The notes beneath the pieces were generated by a model. It had not been told where the DNA came from, ran no database searches, and saw only the letters and a list, made by a program, of their open reading frames with translations. A program made the translations under genes and the position numbers. Positions 22,905-31,636 of a stretch of DNA of 39,163 nt are shown piece after piece; the first letter of the stretch is position 1, and every line of letters starts with the position of its first letter. The stretch spans positions 1-39,163 of the forward strand of contig JAFGIS010000420.1 of the NCBI GenBank assembly GCA_016929495.1, given 5' to 3'. This DNA comes from Polyangiaceae bacterium. Lineage in GTDB: Bacteria; Myxococcota_A; Polyangia; Polyangiales; Polyangiaceae.

Positions 22905-23615
22905 ATGTTAGTGCCGTTGCGGGTGAAGCTCCAAGTTAGCGTGTTGGTACTCGGCATGGTGGGTGCCGTTTCGTCTGTCGCTATGGCGTCGACGCTGGAC
23001 CTTGTCGACAATGGGTCCGCGGCCAACGGTCTCGCCGTGTACGAGACCGAAGTGGATACGGTAGGCATCAAAATCACAGCAGCCCCAGCCGGGGCCGTGC
23101 TCACCTGGGAGGCAGGTGACGGCCTGGGCATTAAGAGCACGGCGGGCTACGAGTGGGATGAGATCGAAGGAAAGGAAATCCTGACCGTCTCGTTCGACGA
23201 GCCCGTGTTCATCAGTTCAGTGGTCCTCACGGATCTCTTCTATGAAAAGTCTAACTACACCTCGAGTTGGTACCTCGAAGAAGGCCAGTACCAGTTGGCT
23301 GACGGGACTGTCGGGCAGATCAAAGCACTGGTCAGTCAGCCGACAGGCACCAATGGCATGCTGACCCTTGCCGTGAACACCACAACCACCAGCATCGGTT
23401 TCTCTGCCCCGGGATACACGGACAAGCTCAACAGCTGGTGTGGCACCAAGTACAACGAGGACAACGAATTCGCCCTCGGCAAGATCAACTTCGACAAGAC
23501 AACGCCCCCCAGCGGCGTGCCTGAGCTCAACGGAAGATCTCCGTTCGGCGCAGTGGGCTTGCTCGTCGGTGGTATCTTCGCGGCATGCAGCCGACGCCGC
23601 AAGCGGGCGGGCTAG
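22905..23615 (+). CDS. Secreted protein with VPE-type C-terminal exosortase sorting signal
   Basis: A 236-aa exported protein. Residues 1-29 form a signal peptide (VSVLVLGMVGAVSSVAMA). The middle is a beta-rich domain (SFDEPVFISSVVLTDLFYE; TTTTSIGFSAPGY), similar in style to PEP-CTERM anchor proteins. The tail has the three-part sorting signal: the motif VPEL at 205-208, a hydrophobic segment FGAVGLLVGGIFAAC, and the basic end SRRRKRAG. It fits the VPEID-CTERM class, whose processing enzyme is an exosortase E/protease fusion. Such a fusion is encoded about 2.2 kb downstream on the other strand, which strongly supports the pairing. It would be cut at the inner membrane and delivered to the surface or polysaccharide matrix. 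The TPR gene start overlaps its end by 31 bases. Confidence 0.85.
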   Translation: MLVPLRVKLQVSVLVLGMVGAVSSVAMASTLDLVDNGSAANGLAVYETEVDTVGIKITAAPAGAVLTWEAGDGLGIKSTAGYEWDEIEGKEILTVSFDEPVFISSVVLTDLFYEKSNYTSSWYLEEGQYQLADGTVGQIKALVSQPTGTNGMLTLAVNTTTTSIGFSAPGYTDKLNSWCGTKYNEDNEFALGKINFDKTTPPSGVPELNGRSPFGAVGLLVGGIFAACSRRRKRAG

Positions 23616-25750
23616 GCTCACGCCTGGTTCGTGGCCCCGGCCCATACCGACCTTGGGGTGAGATTTCGGCAAGAGCGCCTGCGCCAGGGGCGCTCCTACT
23701 CGCCGTTGTTCTGGGGGTGGCCGGGGTCTGCTGCGAGGCACCCTATCGCTCGGAGCTCGGCGCGGCGGACGCGCTGTTGGGCTCTGATACCGCCGCAGCA
23801 GCCAAGCACTACCAGAAGGCCGTCAAGCTCGGAGCCGCGCTCCAGGGCAACGTTGGGCTCGCTCGCGTGAGCGAGCGTCAAGGCGAGTGGAAGAAGGCCG
23901 TTCGCTACTACTCCGTCGCGCTTCAGGCAGCTCCCAACGACGAGGACGTGCGCATGGCCCTTGCGCACGCGCATCTCATGGCGGGATCTCGCGACCGCGC
24001 ATTCCAGGAGCTCGACAAGGTTGCGGTTCGGCATCCCGCCAATCCGCGTGCGCCGCTGCTCCTGGGCGCCCTCGCGCACACACGCGAACAAGCGAAACTG
24101 GCTCTCGCGCGCCTCGACCGTGACCTGTCAGCCAGAGCACCCGCGGGAGGCCTGGAACGCACCGTGGTGCGATCGGAGCTCCTGCGTCTGCTCGCGGAGC
24201 CTGGCAAGGCGGATACCGTGCCAGCCGCATCGGGCGAACGCCTGGTCGACGATGTGGCCCTAGCCGCGGAGCTCGCGCGTCTGATGAACCAGTCAGGCCG
24301 AGCGCGCGCTGCGCTCACGCTGCTACGTGCAGCGACCACGCAGCATCCCGGTGCGCGTGAGCTCTGGCCTGACCTGCTTCGGCAGGAGCTTGCCCTCGGG
24401 AATGTCGGCGAGGCCGAGCGGGCGGCCGAACGGATGCCCGCTTCGCTGCGCGACACCGCCGAGTTACTCGAGCTTCGAGCGGCCCTTGCGACAGCCACGC
24501 GGGAGCCACGGCGCGCGGCAGAGCTTCTTCGGCGTGCCGTGGACCGTACGGAGCCGTCGGACGAGCCACGGCGAGTCACGCGCCTTCTCCTGCTCGGCCA
24601 GGCGCTGGCCGCCGACAAGCAGAACGGCCCAGCCGCCAAGGCATTCGACCAAGTGCTCGAGCTCGAGCCCGCCAACCCAGTCGCGAAGCTCGCGCTGGCT
24701 GCGATCGACGTGGGCGAAAGCCGATTCGACCGAGCTATCGAGAGCACGCGTGCACTCATCGCTGCACAGCCGACGTTTGCCAAGGCGCACGAGCTTCTGA
24801 TCGCGGCGCTGTCAGCTGCCAAGAACGCCGAAGAGGCCAGGGTTGCCTGCAACGCGTACGTAGCCGCGCTGCCCAAGGATCCGGCCGCGTACGCGATGCG
24901 CGCCAAAGTGCTCCAGGCGCAGGGCAACGCCAAAGACGCCCTCGGTGACCTCGAGCACGCGCTCCATTTGGACCCGCAGTTGGTTCCTGCGTTCGAGCTC
25001 TTGCTCGACGTGGAGAAGGAGCTTGGCGGCAACAAGGCAGCAGCCGAAACCGGCGCCAAGCTCGCGGAGCGCTCAGGCTCGTGGCGATTCTGGTTGCGAC
25101 TCGGAGCGCTGCATTCGGCGAACAACCAGTTCGCGGCTGCGCAACGCGCGTTTGCCAAGGCGACTACGATTGCACCGCGTGAGAGCGACGCGTGGCGCGC
25201 ACTCGCCTCGTATCTTGCCGCGCGCGGCGCTCGCGCCGAGGCCATCGCGGCGTTGGAGAAGGTCGTCGAGCTCGAACCTGGTCGGGAAGAGCCCATCCGC
25301 GAGCTCGCCAAGCTCCAGCACCTTGCTGGTCTTGTGGTGCCGGCACGCAAGAGCTACGAGGCGTGGCTCAAGCTCAATCCGCGGGCCCTTGCGGCCCTGA
25401 ACAATCTGGCGCTCCTCTATGCCGAGCCGCCGGCTGACTTCGACAAGGCGGTTGCCCTGGCCGAGCGGGCCTACAGGGAGTCGTCGCACTCCCCGCCGGT
25501 GAACGACACTCTCGGATGGCTTCTGGTGCGAAGGGGCACTGAAGCCGACCTCCCGCGCGCGCTCCAGCTGCTCAGGTTCGCGGCCTCTGCGCAAGCGGTG
25601 CCGGAGCACCAGTACCATCTGGGCGCAGCCCTGGCTGCCACGGGCGACAAGGCCGGCGCCCAGGTTTCCCTCCGCGCGGCTCTTGCCAGGAAGGACGCGT
25701 TTCCGGGACGTGCCGTGGCGGAGACGCTGCTCCGCCAAATATCGCGGTAG
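23585..25750 (+). CDS. TPR-repeat protein of the exosortase/polysaccharide locus
   Basis: A protein of up to 721 aa made almost wholly of tetratricopeptide repeats after residue 55, for example AAKHYQKAVKLGAALQGNVGLARV, AAKAFDQVLELEPANPVAKLAL, ALGDLEHALHLDPQLVPAFELL and AIAALEKVVELEPGREEPIREL (each quoted in part of a longer array). A hydrophobic stretch at about 36-49 (GALLLAVVLGVAGVCC) is an export signal; C49/C50 may be lipidated but the lipobox is poor. The first ATG (23585) lies inside the preceding gene and no better in-frame start is seen before the hydrophobic segment, so the start is uncertain. Large TPR proteins such as PrsT accompany PEP-CTERM/exosortase loci, and this may be the equivalent: a scaffold for polysaccharide export or sorting. 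Confidence 0.82.
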   Translation: MQPTPQAGGLGSRLVRGPGPYRPWGEISARAPAPGALLLAVVLGVAGVCCEAPYRSELGAADALLGSDTAAAAKHYQKAVKLGAALQGNVGLARVSERQGEWKKAVRYYSVALQAAPNDEDVRMALAHAHLMAGSRDRAFQELDKVAVRHPANPRAPLLLGALAHTREQAKLALARLDRDLSARAPAGGLERTVVRSELLRLLAEPGKADTVPAASGERLVDDVALAAELARLMNQSGRARAALTLLRAATTQHPGARELWPDLLRQELALGNVGEAERAAERMPASLRDTAELLELRAALATATREPRRAAELLRRAVDRTEPSDEPRRVTRLLLLGQALAADKQNGPAAKAFDQVLELEPANPVAKLALAAIDVGESRFDRAIESTRALIAAQPTFAKAHELLIAALSAAKNAEEARVACNAYVAALPKDPAAYAMRAKVLQAQGNAKDALGDLEHALHLDPQLVPAFELLLDVEKELGGNKAAAETGAKLAERSGSWRFWLRLGALHSANNQFAAAQRAFAKATTIAPRESDAWRALASYLAARGARAEAIAALEKVVELEPGREEPIRELAKLQHLAGLVVPARKSYEAWLKLNPRALAALNNLALLYAEPPADFDKAVALAERAYRESSHSPPVNDTLGWLLVRRGTEADLPRALQLLRFAASAQAVPEHQYHLGAALAATGDKAGAQVSLRAALARKDAFPGRAVAETLLRQISR

Positions 25751-25809
25751 GTGCTTGCGCGCCGCCGGTGTGTGTTTGGCCATCGGCGTAGCCGGTGGCC
25801 AAAGTTGAA

Positions 25810-27453
25810 CTAGAGCCAGAGGTGCCAGCTCTGACGCACCACGACGTCCAACGCGACCAGCAGATTCGTTGTGGCGTGGGCCGTTACGGCGTCGGAAAGG
25901 CGCCCGCGGCGCTGACGTGCAAGCGCGTAGAGCACGCCGCACACCGAACCCCCGAGCCACCAGCGTTCGTGCAACAACCCGAACGCCGCGGACGAGATCA
26001 CCAACGCCAGCGCCGTGAGTCTGCGCGCGGGCACGCCCAGGAAGTCGGCGTCGATCAAGCGGGGCAGCAGAAACCCCCGGAACGCGAGCTCTTCGGCTAC
26101 GGGCACGAACAGCACTGAACCCACGATTCGCAGGGCGACCCAGGCGACGAACCATGCGGTGCCCAGCCCTTCGAGCTCCGCCCTGGCCGCAGCTACGCCG
26201 GTTGGGTCTACGCTCGGTGCGAGCGCAATCCACGCGACGTACCCCAACACACCGAACGCGAAGGCCGTCCAATGCAGCCCGAGCGCCGGACGGGGCAGCA
26301 GCCGTCGCGTGGCGTACAACGCCAGAGCCACCGCGACTACACGTAGCCCATACGCGTAGTCCACGTGTAGCGTGAACATGCCAGTGAGCATGGCCGTGCC
26401 GAGCAGCGCCGCCACCGGCGTCAGGTACACGACGGTGGGGTTGTACGTGCCGTCATCCTTGGCCGGAGCCTCGCGCAAGAAAAACGGGACGCGTCGAACC
26501 AGCGCCACGATGGCAAGCGCGATCAGACAGAAGAAGAACCAGCCAGCCTTGGAGTGAAAACCGCCCAGAGCGACCTCCGGTGACACATGCGTTCCGATCA
26601 GGATCAGTACCGCGATGCGCGCGGCGTTTGAGGCCCAGACGAACACGACGGCGAGCGGCAGTAGCATCGCCACCCGTCCAATGCGCAGCACCCGTCGACC
26701 GGCGACCAGGAGCAGCCCCAGGAACACACATACCAGCCCCATCCCCTCGAATCCCGAACACACGGGTGCGATGCTCACGGCAAAGCGCGGGGTGCCAATC
26801 AGATCCTCCGAGGGCACGAGAACGACTTCGCGCTCGACCCGCTCGAGCAGCCGCGCCACCAACGCAAGCGTCACCTTGGACAGCGGCGTCCAAGCCTGAT
26901 CACTCGCGATCCCGAGCACCCAAGCCGTCGTCCCAGCCGCCACTCCCAGCGACAGCGTCTTGGCCAAGCGACGCGCAAGCCTCAGCCACGCGGCAAACGG
27001 CAACACGCATCGTGCCAGGGAGACGAAATCGGCGAAAGCGGCAAGCAGCCAAGCGACAAGCAAGGACCAGTCGAGCGGGGCCGCAGTGCCGGGAGGCGCT
27101 GGCGTCAGGCTCCCCGTCCGTCCAAACACGGCTCCAGTGACTGCGAACAGCGCACCAAACGCGAGCGCATGCACGCTCCACGGGAGGAACGTCGTCCTGT
27201 GGCGGCGCAGTTCCTCAGCCACGAGTGCGACCTCGGTGGGCCTGAGGAACGCCAAGACGAACAGGGCGGCGGCGACGCCGGCCAGCAGCATCAGCACGTA
27301 TCCAGCGCTCGAAAGCACCAGCCCCGCACTTCCCCGTCCCACGAGATTTCCCGCATCGAACAGGATGCCGAGAAGCAGCGGCTCCCCCAAGGCGAGCACG
27401 ACGGCCAGGCGAGCACCCCATCCGATGGAGGACGGCTGGGTGAGTCCTCCCAT
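25810..27453 (-). CDS. xrtE: Exosortase E/CPBP protease fusion (VPEID-CTERM type)
   Basis: A 547-aa multi-pass membrane protein in two parts. The exosortase part has the transpeptidase-like triad in membrane context: C232 in SIAPVCSGFEGMG, R279 in SNAARIAVLI and H300 in GGFHSKAGWFFF. The C-terminal part is a CPBP/CAAX-type intramembrane protease with EELAFRG (E454, E455, R459), HERWW (H495) and AHATTNLL (H526, N530). This fusion is the hallmark of exosortase E, which processes proteins with VPE-type tails; the protein encoded at 22905 carries such a tail. ATG 27453 is chosen because GAAGG lies seven bases upstream; GTG 27471 would add six residues. The gene converges on the TPR gene and follows the polysaccharide genes on the reverse strand. 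Confidence 0.92.
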   Translation of the reverse strand: MGGLTQPSSIGWGARLAVVLALGEPLLLGILFDAGNLVGRGSAGLVLSSAGYVLMLLAGVAAALFVLAFLRPTEVALVAEELRRHRTTFLPWSVHALAFGALFAVTGAVFGRTGSLTPAPPGTAAPLDWSLLVAWLLAAFADFVSLARCVLPFAAWLRLARRLAKTLSLGVAAGTTAWVLGIASDQAWTPLSKVTLALVARLLERVEREVVLVPSEDLIGTPRFAVSIAPVCSGFEGMGLVCVFLGLLLVAGRRVLRIGRVAMLLPLAVVFVWASNAARIAVLILIGTHVSPEVALGGFHSKAGWFFFCLIALAIVALVRRVPFFLREAPAKDDGTYNPTVVYLTPVAALLGTAMLTGMFTLHVDYAYGLRVVAVALALYATRRLLPRPALGLHWTAFAFGVLGYVAWIALAPSVDPTGVAAARAELEGLGTAWFVAWVALRIVGSVLFVPVAEELAFRGFLLPRLIDADFLGVPARRLTALALVISSAAFGLLHERWWLGGSVCGVLYALARQRRGRLSDAVTAHATTNLLVALDVVVRQSWHLWL

Positions 27454-27757
27454 TGGAGCCTTCACTGACACAGCTGGTCAGAGTACCTCAGAGCGGCTCG
27501 CTCGTGGGACCAAAACCCGGTCGGCACACGTGGCGGGCGCGGTGCTGCTTCGGGTTGACGAGCCCGCCATTGATGCGGACCCGGAGTCTGGACCGGCAGC
27601 CGACGTGGTGTAGGACGGCGGGCCTGCGTCGGGCTCGCTGGGAAGGCTATCGGAACAGCGCGGAACGCCGACTTCCACATGCACGCTCGCGAGGGGCAAC
27701 GCACTGCTTGTCGCAGGCTATCGGAAGACGACGCCGGCGAGTGGTCGATAGCGGCTT
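27454..27757. other. 304-base gap upstream of the exosortase gene
   Basis: Both neighbours are on the reverse strand. Short open frames here are Arg/Pro/Ser-rich and not convincing. It probably carries a separate promoter for the exosortase gene; I see no clear hairpin or operator. Confidence 0.35.
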
Positions 27758-29434
27758 TTACCGTTCTAGTGGTGCAACGGCAAGGATTCTCGTCGGGGCC
27801 AGCTGCTGGGCCGCCTCGCGTAGCTCCCTCGCGGTTACTTTGCCCGCGACCCCAGTCAGGACAACGCCCTCCACCACGCCCGTGATCAGGGCCACGTCCG
27901 CTGAGTCCAGGATTTTTGGGCAGACGAGGATGATTTGCGCGTACGGTGCGCGCGCTAGATCAGCGAGCCCGTCGTGGAAGATACGCGGGACCAGGCGATC
28001 GCCGGCCGAGAGCGACGGGCTGATCGCCATCACGTGCAAATGGCGGTGATGCACTGCCGTTGCTCGCCACGGCTCTGGGCTGCCCTCGTGTTTGTCGTAG
28101 AGCTGCAGCGCGAAGCAGTGCTCGACCGTGAGCCCCAGCACGGAAGCAAGTCGCGGATGCTGGCCATCCACCTCGAGCAGCAAGACATTTGCCGGGCTCG
28201 ATTCGGCGTGGGCGAGCGCCAACTCCGCTGCGCACACAGCGGCCTCGTCTCCCCCCCGGGGTGTGGCCACGGCAATCAGCCGCGGGTTGTCCGCACTCAG
28301 CCGGTGCAACAGCAGCCTGAAGGTTTCAGCCCGATTCGATTCCGGAGCGTCCACGAGTGCCAGTCGAGGGCGACCGGGAGGTGGTTGGCTGTCGGCGAGG
28401 CGAGTGACGACCGGGCGCCGTCCCGCCATGATTCGGCCTTCCGCAACGTGACGCGGGCCTTCCTCCACTCCCCGAAGGTCGGGCTGTTGCAGAGCCGTTC
28501 GCGCTCCGGCGGAGCCGGACGGAAGCAGCGCTCGTACTCCGGCCGCAACGATGGCGACCGAAGGCTCGGAGGGCGACGCATGCCAGGCTGGTGATACGAG
28601 GTTTCGCTCGTTGGGTGCCGCTGGTTGCGTACTGGTCTCCCGCTCCCGCTCTGCTCGGGACACGTCTTGTGCCGCGGGTTCGGACACGACGTCAGCGGCT
28701 GGGATCCGCACCGCTCGCGCTTGCTCCGAGGGGACGGACGGGGTGCGAACGAATGCGGCGCTGCTTTGGGAAGGCATCTGTGGCGGCTGAACGCCAACAA
28801 GGGTGGCGGCCCCAGGTCGGAGTCTGAACGTCTCGCCCGGGGGTTGTGGAGGGACGACGCGCATGCCTGCGCTTGGCATCACGCGACTAGCGATGGAGAC
28901 AGCACTTGCCATTGTCACGGACGGCGAGTGCTCGTCCGGGACTCGCCCCGCGGCATCGACGGGTGGCTGACCCTGCCCAGGGCGGTGCGGCTCACGGAAA
29001 TCCGCAGGCGTACTCGGCACCAGCGGCTGGGTATCGTCCGCACGAGGCTCCAGGCCCTTCTCCGCCGGCGATTCCGCCTGAGGATCGACCAGAAGCCTCG
29101 CGCCCGGTTTTCGCGGTTCGGGTCTCGGCGCGGGGGAGCTCCAAGGCGGCCACGGTGCTGGTGTGACCGGCAGCGGCGAATGGCGGCCCTGTCTCGAAGG
29201 CCCTTCCTGGGGTAGCCAACGTCCACGGGCTGCATCGAAGGTCGCGCCAGCGGGTTGTTGGGCCCCGGGCGGTCGCACCACCGTGCCCGGCGGCCACGGA
29301 GCACTCTCGGAGTTGTCTTGAGCCGGACGTGCAGCGGTCGAATCTGCGCGCGGCGACGCATAGCCACCTGTTGGCGGGTTGCTCACCGGTACGTTGGGCT
29401 TGTCGCCCGATTGAGGAGGCTTGCGCTCAACCAT
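27758..29434 (-). CDS. Degenerate BY-kinase-like (CpsD/Wzc cytoplasmic domain) protein
   Basis: A 558-aa protein. Residues 1-350 are rich in Pro, Ala, Ser and Arg and probably disordered. The last 190 residues follow the BY-kinase/ParA-like fold: RLIAVATPRGGDEAAVCAAELALAHAE occupies the Walker A position (about 385-411, quoted here only for alignment in parts), and VLLLEVDGQHPRLASVLGL the Walker A' position (about 417-435). The P-loop has lost the GKS/T residues (GGDEAAV replaces GEGKSTT) and the A' Asp is Glu in LLEVD, although a nearby Asp remains. There is no Tyr-rich tail. It probably cannot bind ATP normally and may act as a structural partner of the Wzz-like protein encoded just upstream, 173 bases away on the same strand. 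Confidence 0.75.
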   Translation of the reverse strand: MVERKPPQSGDKPNVPVSNPPTGGYASPRADSTAARPAQDNSESAPWPPGTVVRPPGAQQPAGATFDAARGRWLPQEGPSRQGRHSPLPVTPAPWPPWSSPAPRPEPRKPGARLLVDPQAESPAEKGLEPRADDTQPLVPSTPADFREPHRPGQGQPPVDAAGRVPDEHSPSVTMASAVSIASRVMPSAGMRVVPPQPPGETFRLRPGAATLVGVQPPQMPSQSSAAFVRTPSVPSEQARAVRIPAADVVSEPAAQDVSRAERERETSTQPAAPNERNLVSPAWHASPSEPSVAIVAAGVRALLPSGSAGARTALQQPDLRGVEEGPRHVAEGRIMAGRRPVVTRLADSQPPPGRPRLALVDAPESNRAETFRLLLHRLSADNPRLIAVATPRGGDEAAVCAAELALAHAESSPANVLLLEVDGQHPRLASVLGLTVEHCFALQLYDKHEGSPEPWRATAVHHRHLHVMAISPSLSAGDRLVPRIFHDGLADLARAPYAQIILVCPKILDSADVALITGVVEGVVLTGVAGKVTARELREAAQQLAPTRILAVAPLER

Positions 29435-29607
29435 CGCGTGGTGATGTCCGAAACGAAGACGCTGCGAAGCGACAGCCTATCATTCCCTGCGGGCAGGGGC
29501 CAAAGGCGGCTCGCGACCGCACAGACGGGTCGAGTGTCGAAATCTCCGTGGGTCGGCGGCCCCGCCCGGGGGTCGAGCAGGTGTCGGCTGTGCGCCCGAG
29601 CTCGCGC

Positions 29608-31170
29608 CTAGCCAGGGTGCCTGCGGCGTTTCGCCAGGCGAGCCGGAGGCAACCGAGGGACCATGATAGCGATCGGCGCGATACCCAGACGCGTGAGATC
29701 CCATTCGCACACGATTCGTGGATCGAGGAAGCCGAGACCGAGCGCGATGAGCATGCCGAGTCCGACCATGGTCACCAGGCCAACGGCCCCCGTCCTCACA
29801 GGTCCGCGGCGGAGAGGGCGCTTGGGGTAGTACGCATCCTGTACCATCGTCACACGGGAGCCTCCGCCGGTGGTCTGGGCGCTGTCGACCAAAATCGCCT
29901 GAAACAGGCGTCGCTGGACGGAATCGTGGCGGTCGCGTGCCGTGTCCACGGCACGGACTAGAGCTGCCCACTGCGCCTCGAGACTGACAACCGTTTGTGC
30001 GCTTCCATCGTCGCTCTTGACCTTGTTTTCCTTGCCGGTTCCCCGGGCGCCCAGTGCCGCCTCGACGGTTCTCAGCTGCTTCGCAAGGGACTGCTCCGTT
30101 TCCGGTTGTACGGGTGGGGCGGGCAGGGCGGTAGCCGGGCGTGGGGGTGCTGCCAGGGCCTGTGCCGCAGCCTTGACGCGAGCCAGTCGCTCCCGGGCCA
30201 AGGACAACCGGCTCTGTGCTGCGACGACGTCAGGGTGTCGGGGCGTGTATTTGGCCTCTCGCGCCTCGAGCTCCTGTTGTGCACGTTGCACGGCCGCCGT
30301 GGCATTTGCAATCGCGTCCCGAGACTCGGGCGTCAACTGGGGTTCCGGCACCGGCATCTGCGCAGCGTGGGCGGGCGCTGCCTCTGGGTTGCGTATCTGG
30401 TCCAGCCGACGACGAAGTCGATCCGCCTGGCGCGCCAGGGCCGAACTGGTGTCCCCGGTGGTGCTCTCGAAGCCCACGTTCCGCCCCTGGCGCGGGACGT
30501 GCGCTGGCCCCTGACCCGGCATGCCCTCCAGAGCGAATTCGGGATGGGCTGTCACGAATGCCGCGTACTCGAATTCCCGGCTGCGCAGTTCCTCCGCTTG
30601 CTTGGCCTCCTCGTCCTCCAGGAACTTGCGCGTGGCTGCAGCTCGCTCGATCGCGTCGCGCCCGACCTGGGCAACCAACATCTCGCCGAGACGGTGGGCT
30701 GCGCGCTGAGCAAGACGGGGGTCCGGATCGTCGAACTGGACCACGAACGTGCTGCCCTCGCCGGCGTTGACGTTGACCTGCATCGCAATGTCGTCGACCA
30801 CGTCGGCCATGCCGAGCCTCGCCACCGATCCAGGGCTTATGTTTTCTTGCTCCACGAGCGCCTGCAGGTTGGGCCGTGCGCGCACGAGAGCCTCGAGGCG
30901 AGCGTTTCGCGCACGAGCGGACTCTCTCTCGGGATCCGCCGTGCCCAAGACGGTTTCTGCCCGGAGCCCTTCGGAGATCATCATCACGACCTCGGACCGG
31001 TAGACAGGCGGGAAGAACCGCGGCAAGACCATGAAGGCGGCAACACCAAGAGCGACGCCGACCAGCGCCACTGGCCAGTATCGTTTGGAGCGCTTCAGCA
31101 CGCTGCGGATGAGCTGAATCACGTCATGCGCCGCGTCGGCAGGGCCCTGAGGCGCCGTCTCAGGTGCCAC
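29608..31170 (-). CDS. Wzz/GNVR-type polysaccharide chain-length protein
   Basis: A 520-aa inner-membrane polysaccharide co-polymerase. Two membrane segments lie at about 31-52 (YWPVALVGVALGVAAFMVLP) and 461-482 (GAVGLVTMVGLGMLIALGLG). The periplasmic part between them begins with PVYRSEVVMMIS, typical of Wzz domains, followed by a long coiled-coil region (about 175-215 and 290-400) and the GNVR-like part before the second membrane segment (VTMVQDAYYPKRPLRRGPV). Start is GTG 31170 with GTGAGGA just upstream. The C-terminal 38 residues are cytoplasmic and basic, with no kinase domain; the kinase-like partner is encoded separately downstream. It would set the length of the polymer built by this locus. 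Confidence 0.9.
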   Translation of the reverse strand: MAPETAPQGPADAAHDVIQLIRSVLKRSKRYWPVALVGVALGVAAFMVLPRFFPPVYRSEVVMMISEGLRAETVLGTADPERESARARNARLEALVRARPNLQALVEQENISPGSVARLGMADVVDDIAMQVNVNAGEGSTFVVQFDDPDPRLAQRAAHRLGEMLVAQVGRDAIERAAATRKFLEDEEAKQAEELRSREFEYAAFVTAHPEFALEGMPGQGPAHVPRQGRNVGFESTTGDTSSALARQADRLRRRLDQIRNPEAAPAHAAQMPVPEPQLTPESRDAIANATAAVQRAQQELEAREAKYTPRHPDVVAAQSRLSLARERLARVKAAAQALAAPPRPATALPAPPVQPETEQSLAKQLRTVEAALGARGTGKENKVKSDDGSAQTVVSLEAQWAALVRAVDTARDRHDSVQRRLFQAILVDSAQTTGGGSRVTMVQDAYYPKRPLRRGPVRTGAVGLVTMVGLGMLIALGLGFLDPRIVCEWDLTRLGIAPIAIMVPRLPPARLAKRRRHPG

Positions 31171-31636
31171 GAGACATCCTCACGCCGTCACAAGTCATTG
31201 GCTTCATACTTGTGCCTCTAGACGAGACTGCCCCAGGCGTGCAGAGCCCCGGCCGGTACCGACTGAATGCGGCTCGCGGATCCACGCGGCCGGTGTTGCT
31301 CCAAACGAGAAGACGGGCACTGACGGTGCGCGCAGTGCTGGGAACCGCCCATCCTGCCGAACGTCCGGATTGAACCAGCACCTCCTACGAACGTGCTAGA
31401 CCGTACCATTGCCCATGACGGTCGCCAAGGTTGAGCACCTGTGTAGGTCCGCCGACCAATCGGTTGATCAAAGGAATTGGGTCTCGAGCTCGGGTACGTC
31501 GAGACAGCCACGCGACCGAAGCGCGAGGGCCAGCTCCCGAAGTCAGCGGACCCAGCTGCCGCGCGTGCACAGAGGTCGCTGGGCGCCGCTGTTTCGCGTG
31601 CCGCAGCAATGACGGACGGACTAGATCCAAACGCCT
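31171..31636. other. 466-base divergent gap
   Basis: Lies between the Wzz-like gene (reverse) and a glycosyltransferase (forward) and should hold both promoters. Short open frames overlap on both strands with no family features. A small hairpin GTCTCGA/TCGAGAC lies at 31481-31505. I cannot name an operator. Confidence 0.4.

Noticed and set aside
23923-25350. 475-residue reverse open frame
   Set aside because: Ser/Ala/Arg-rich shadow of the TPR array.
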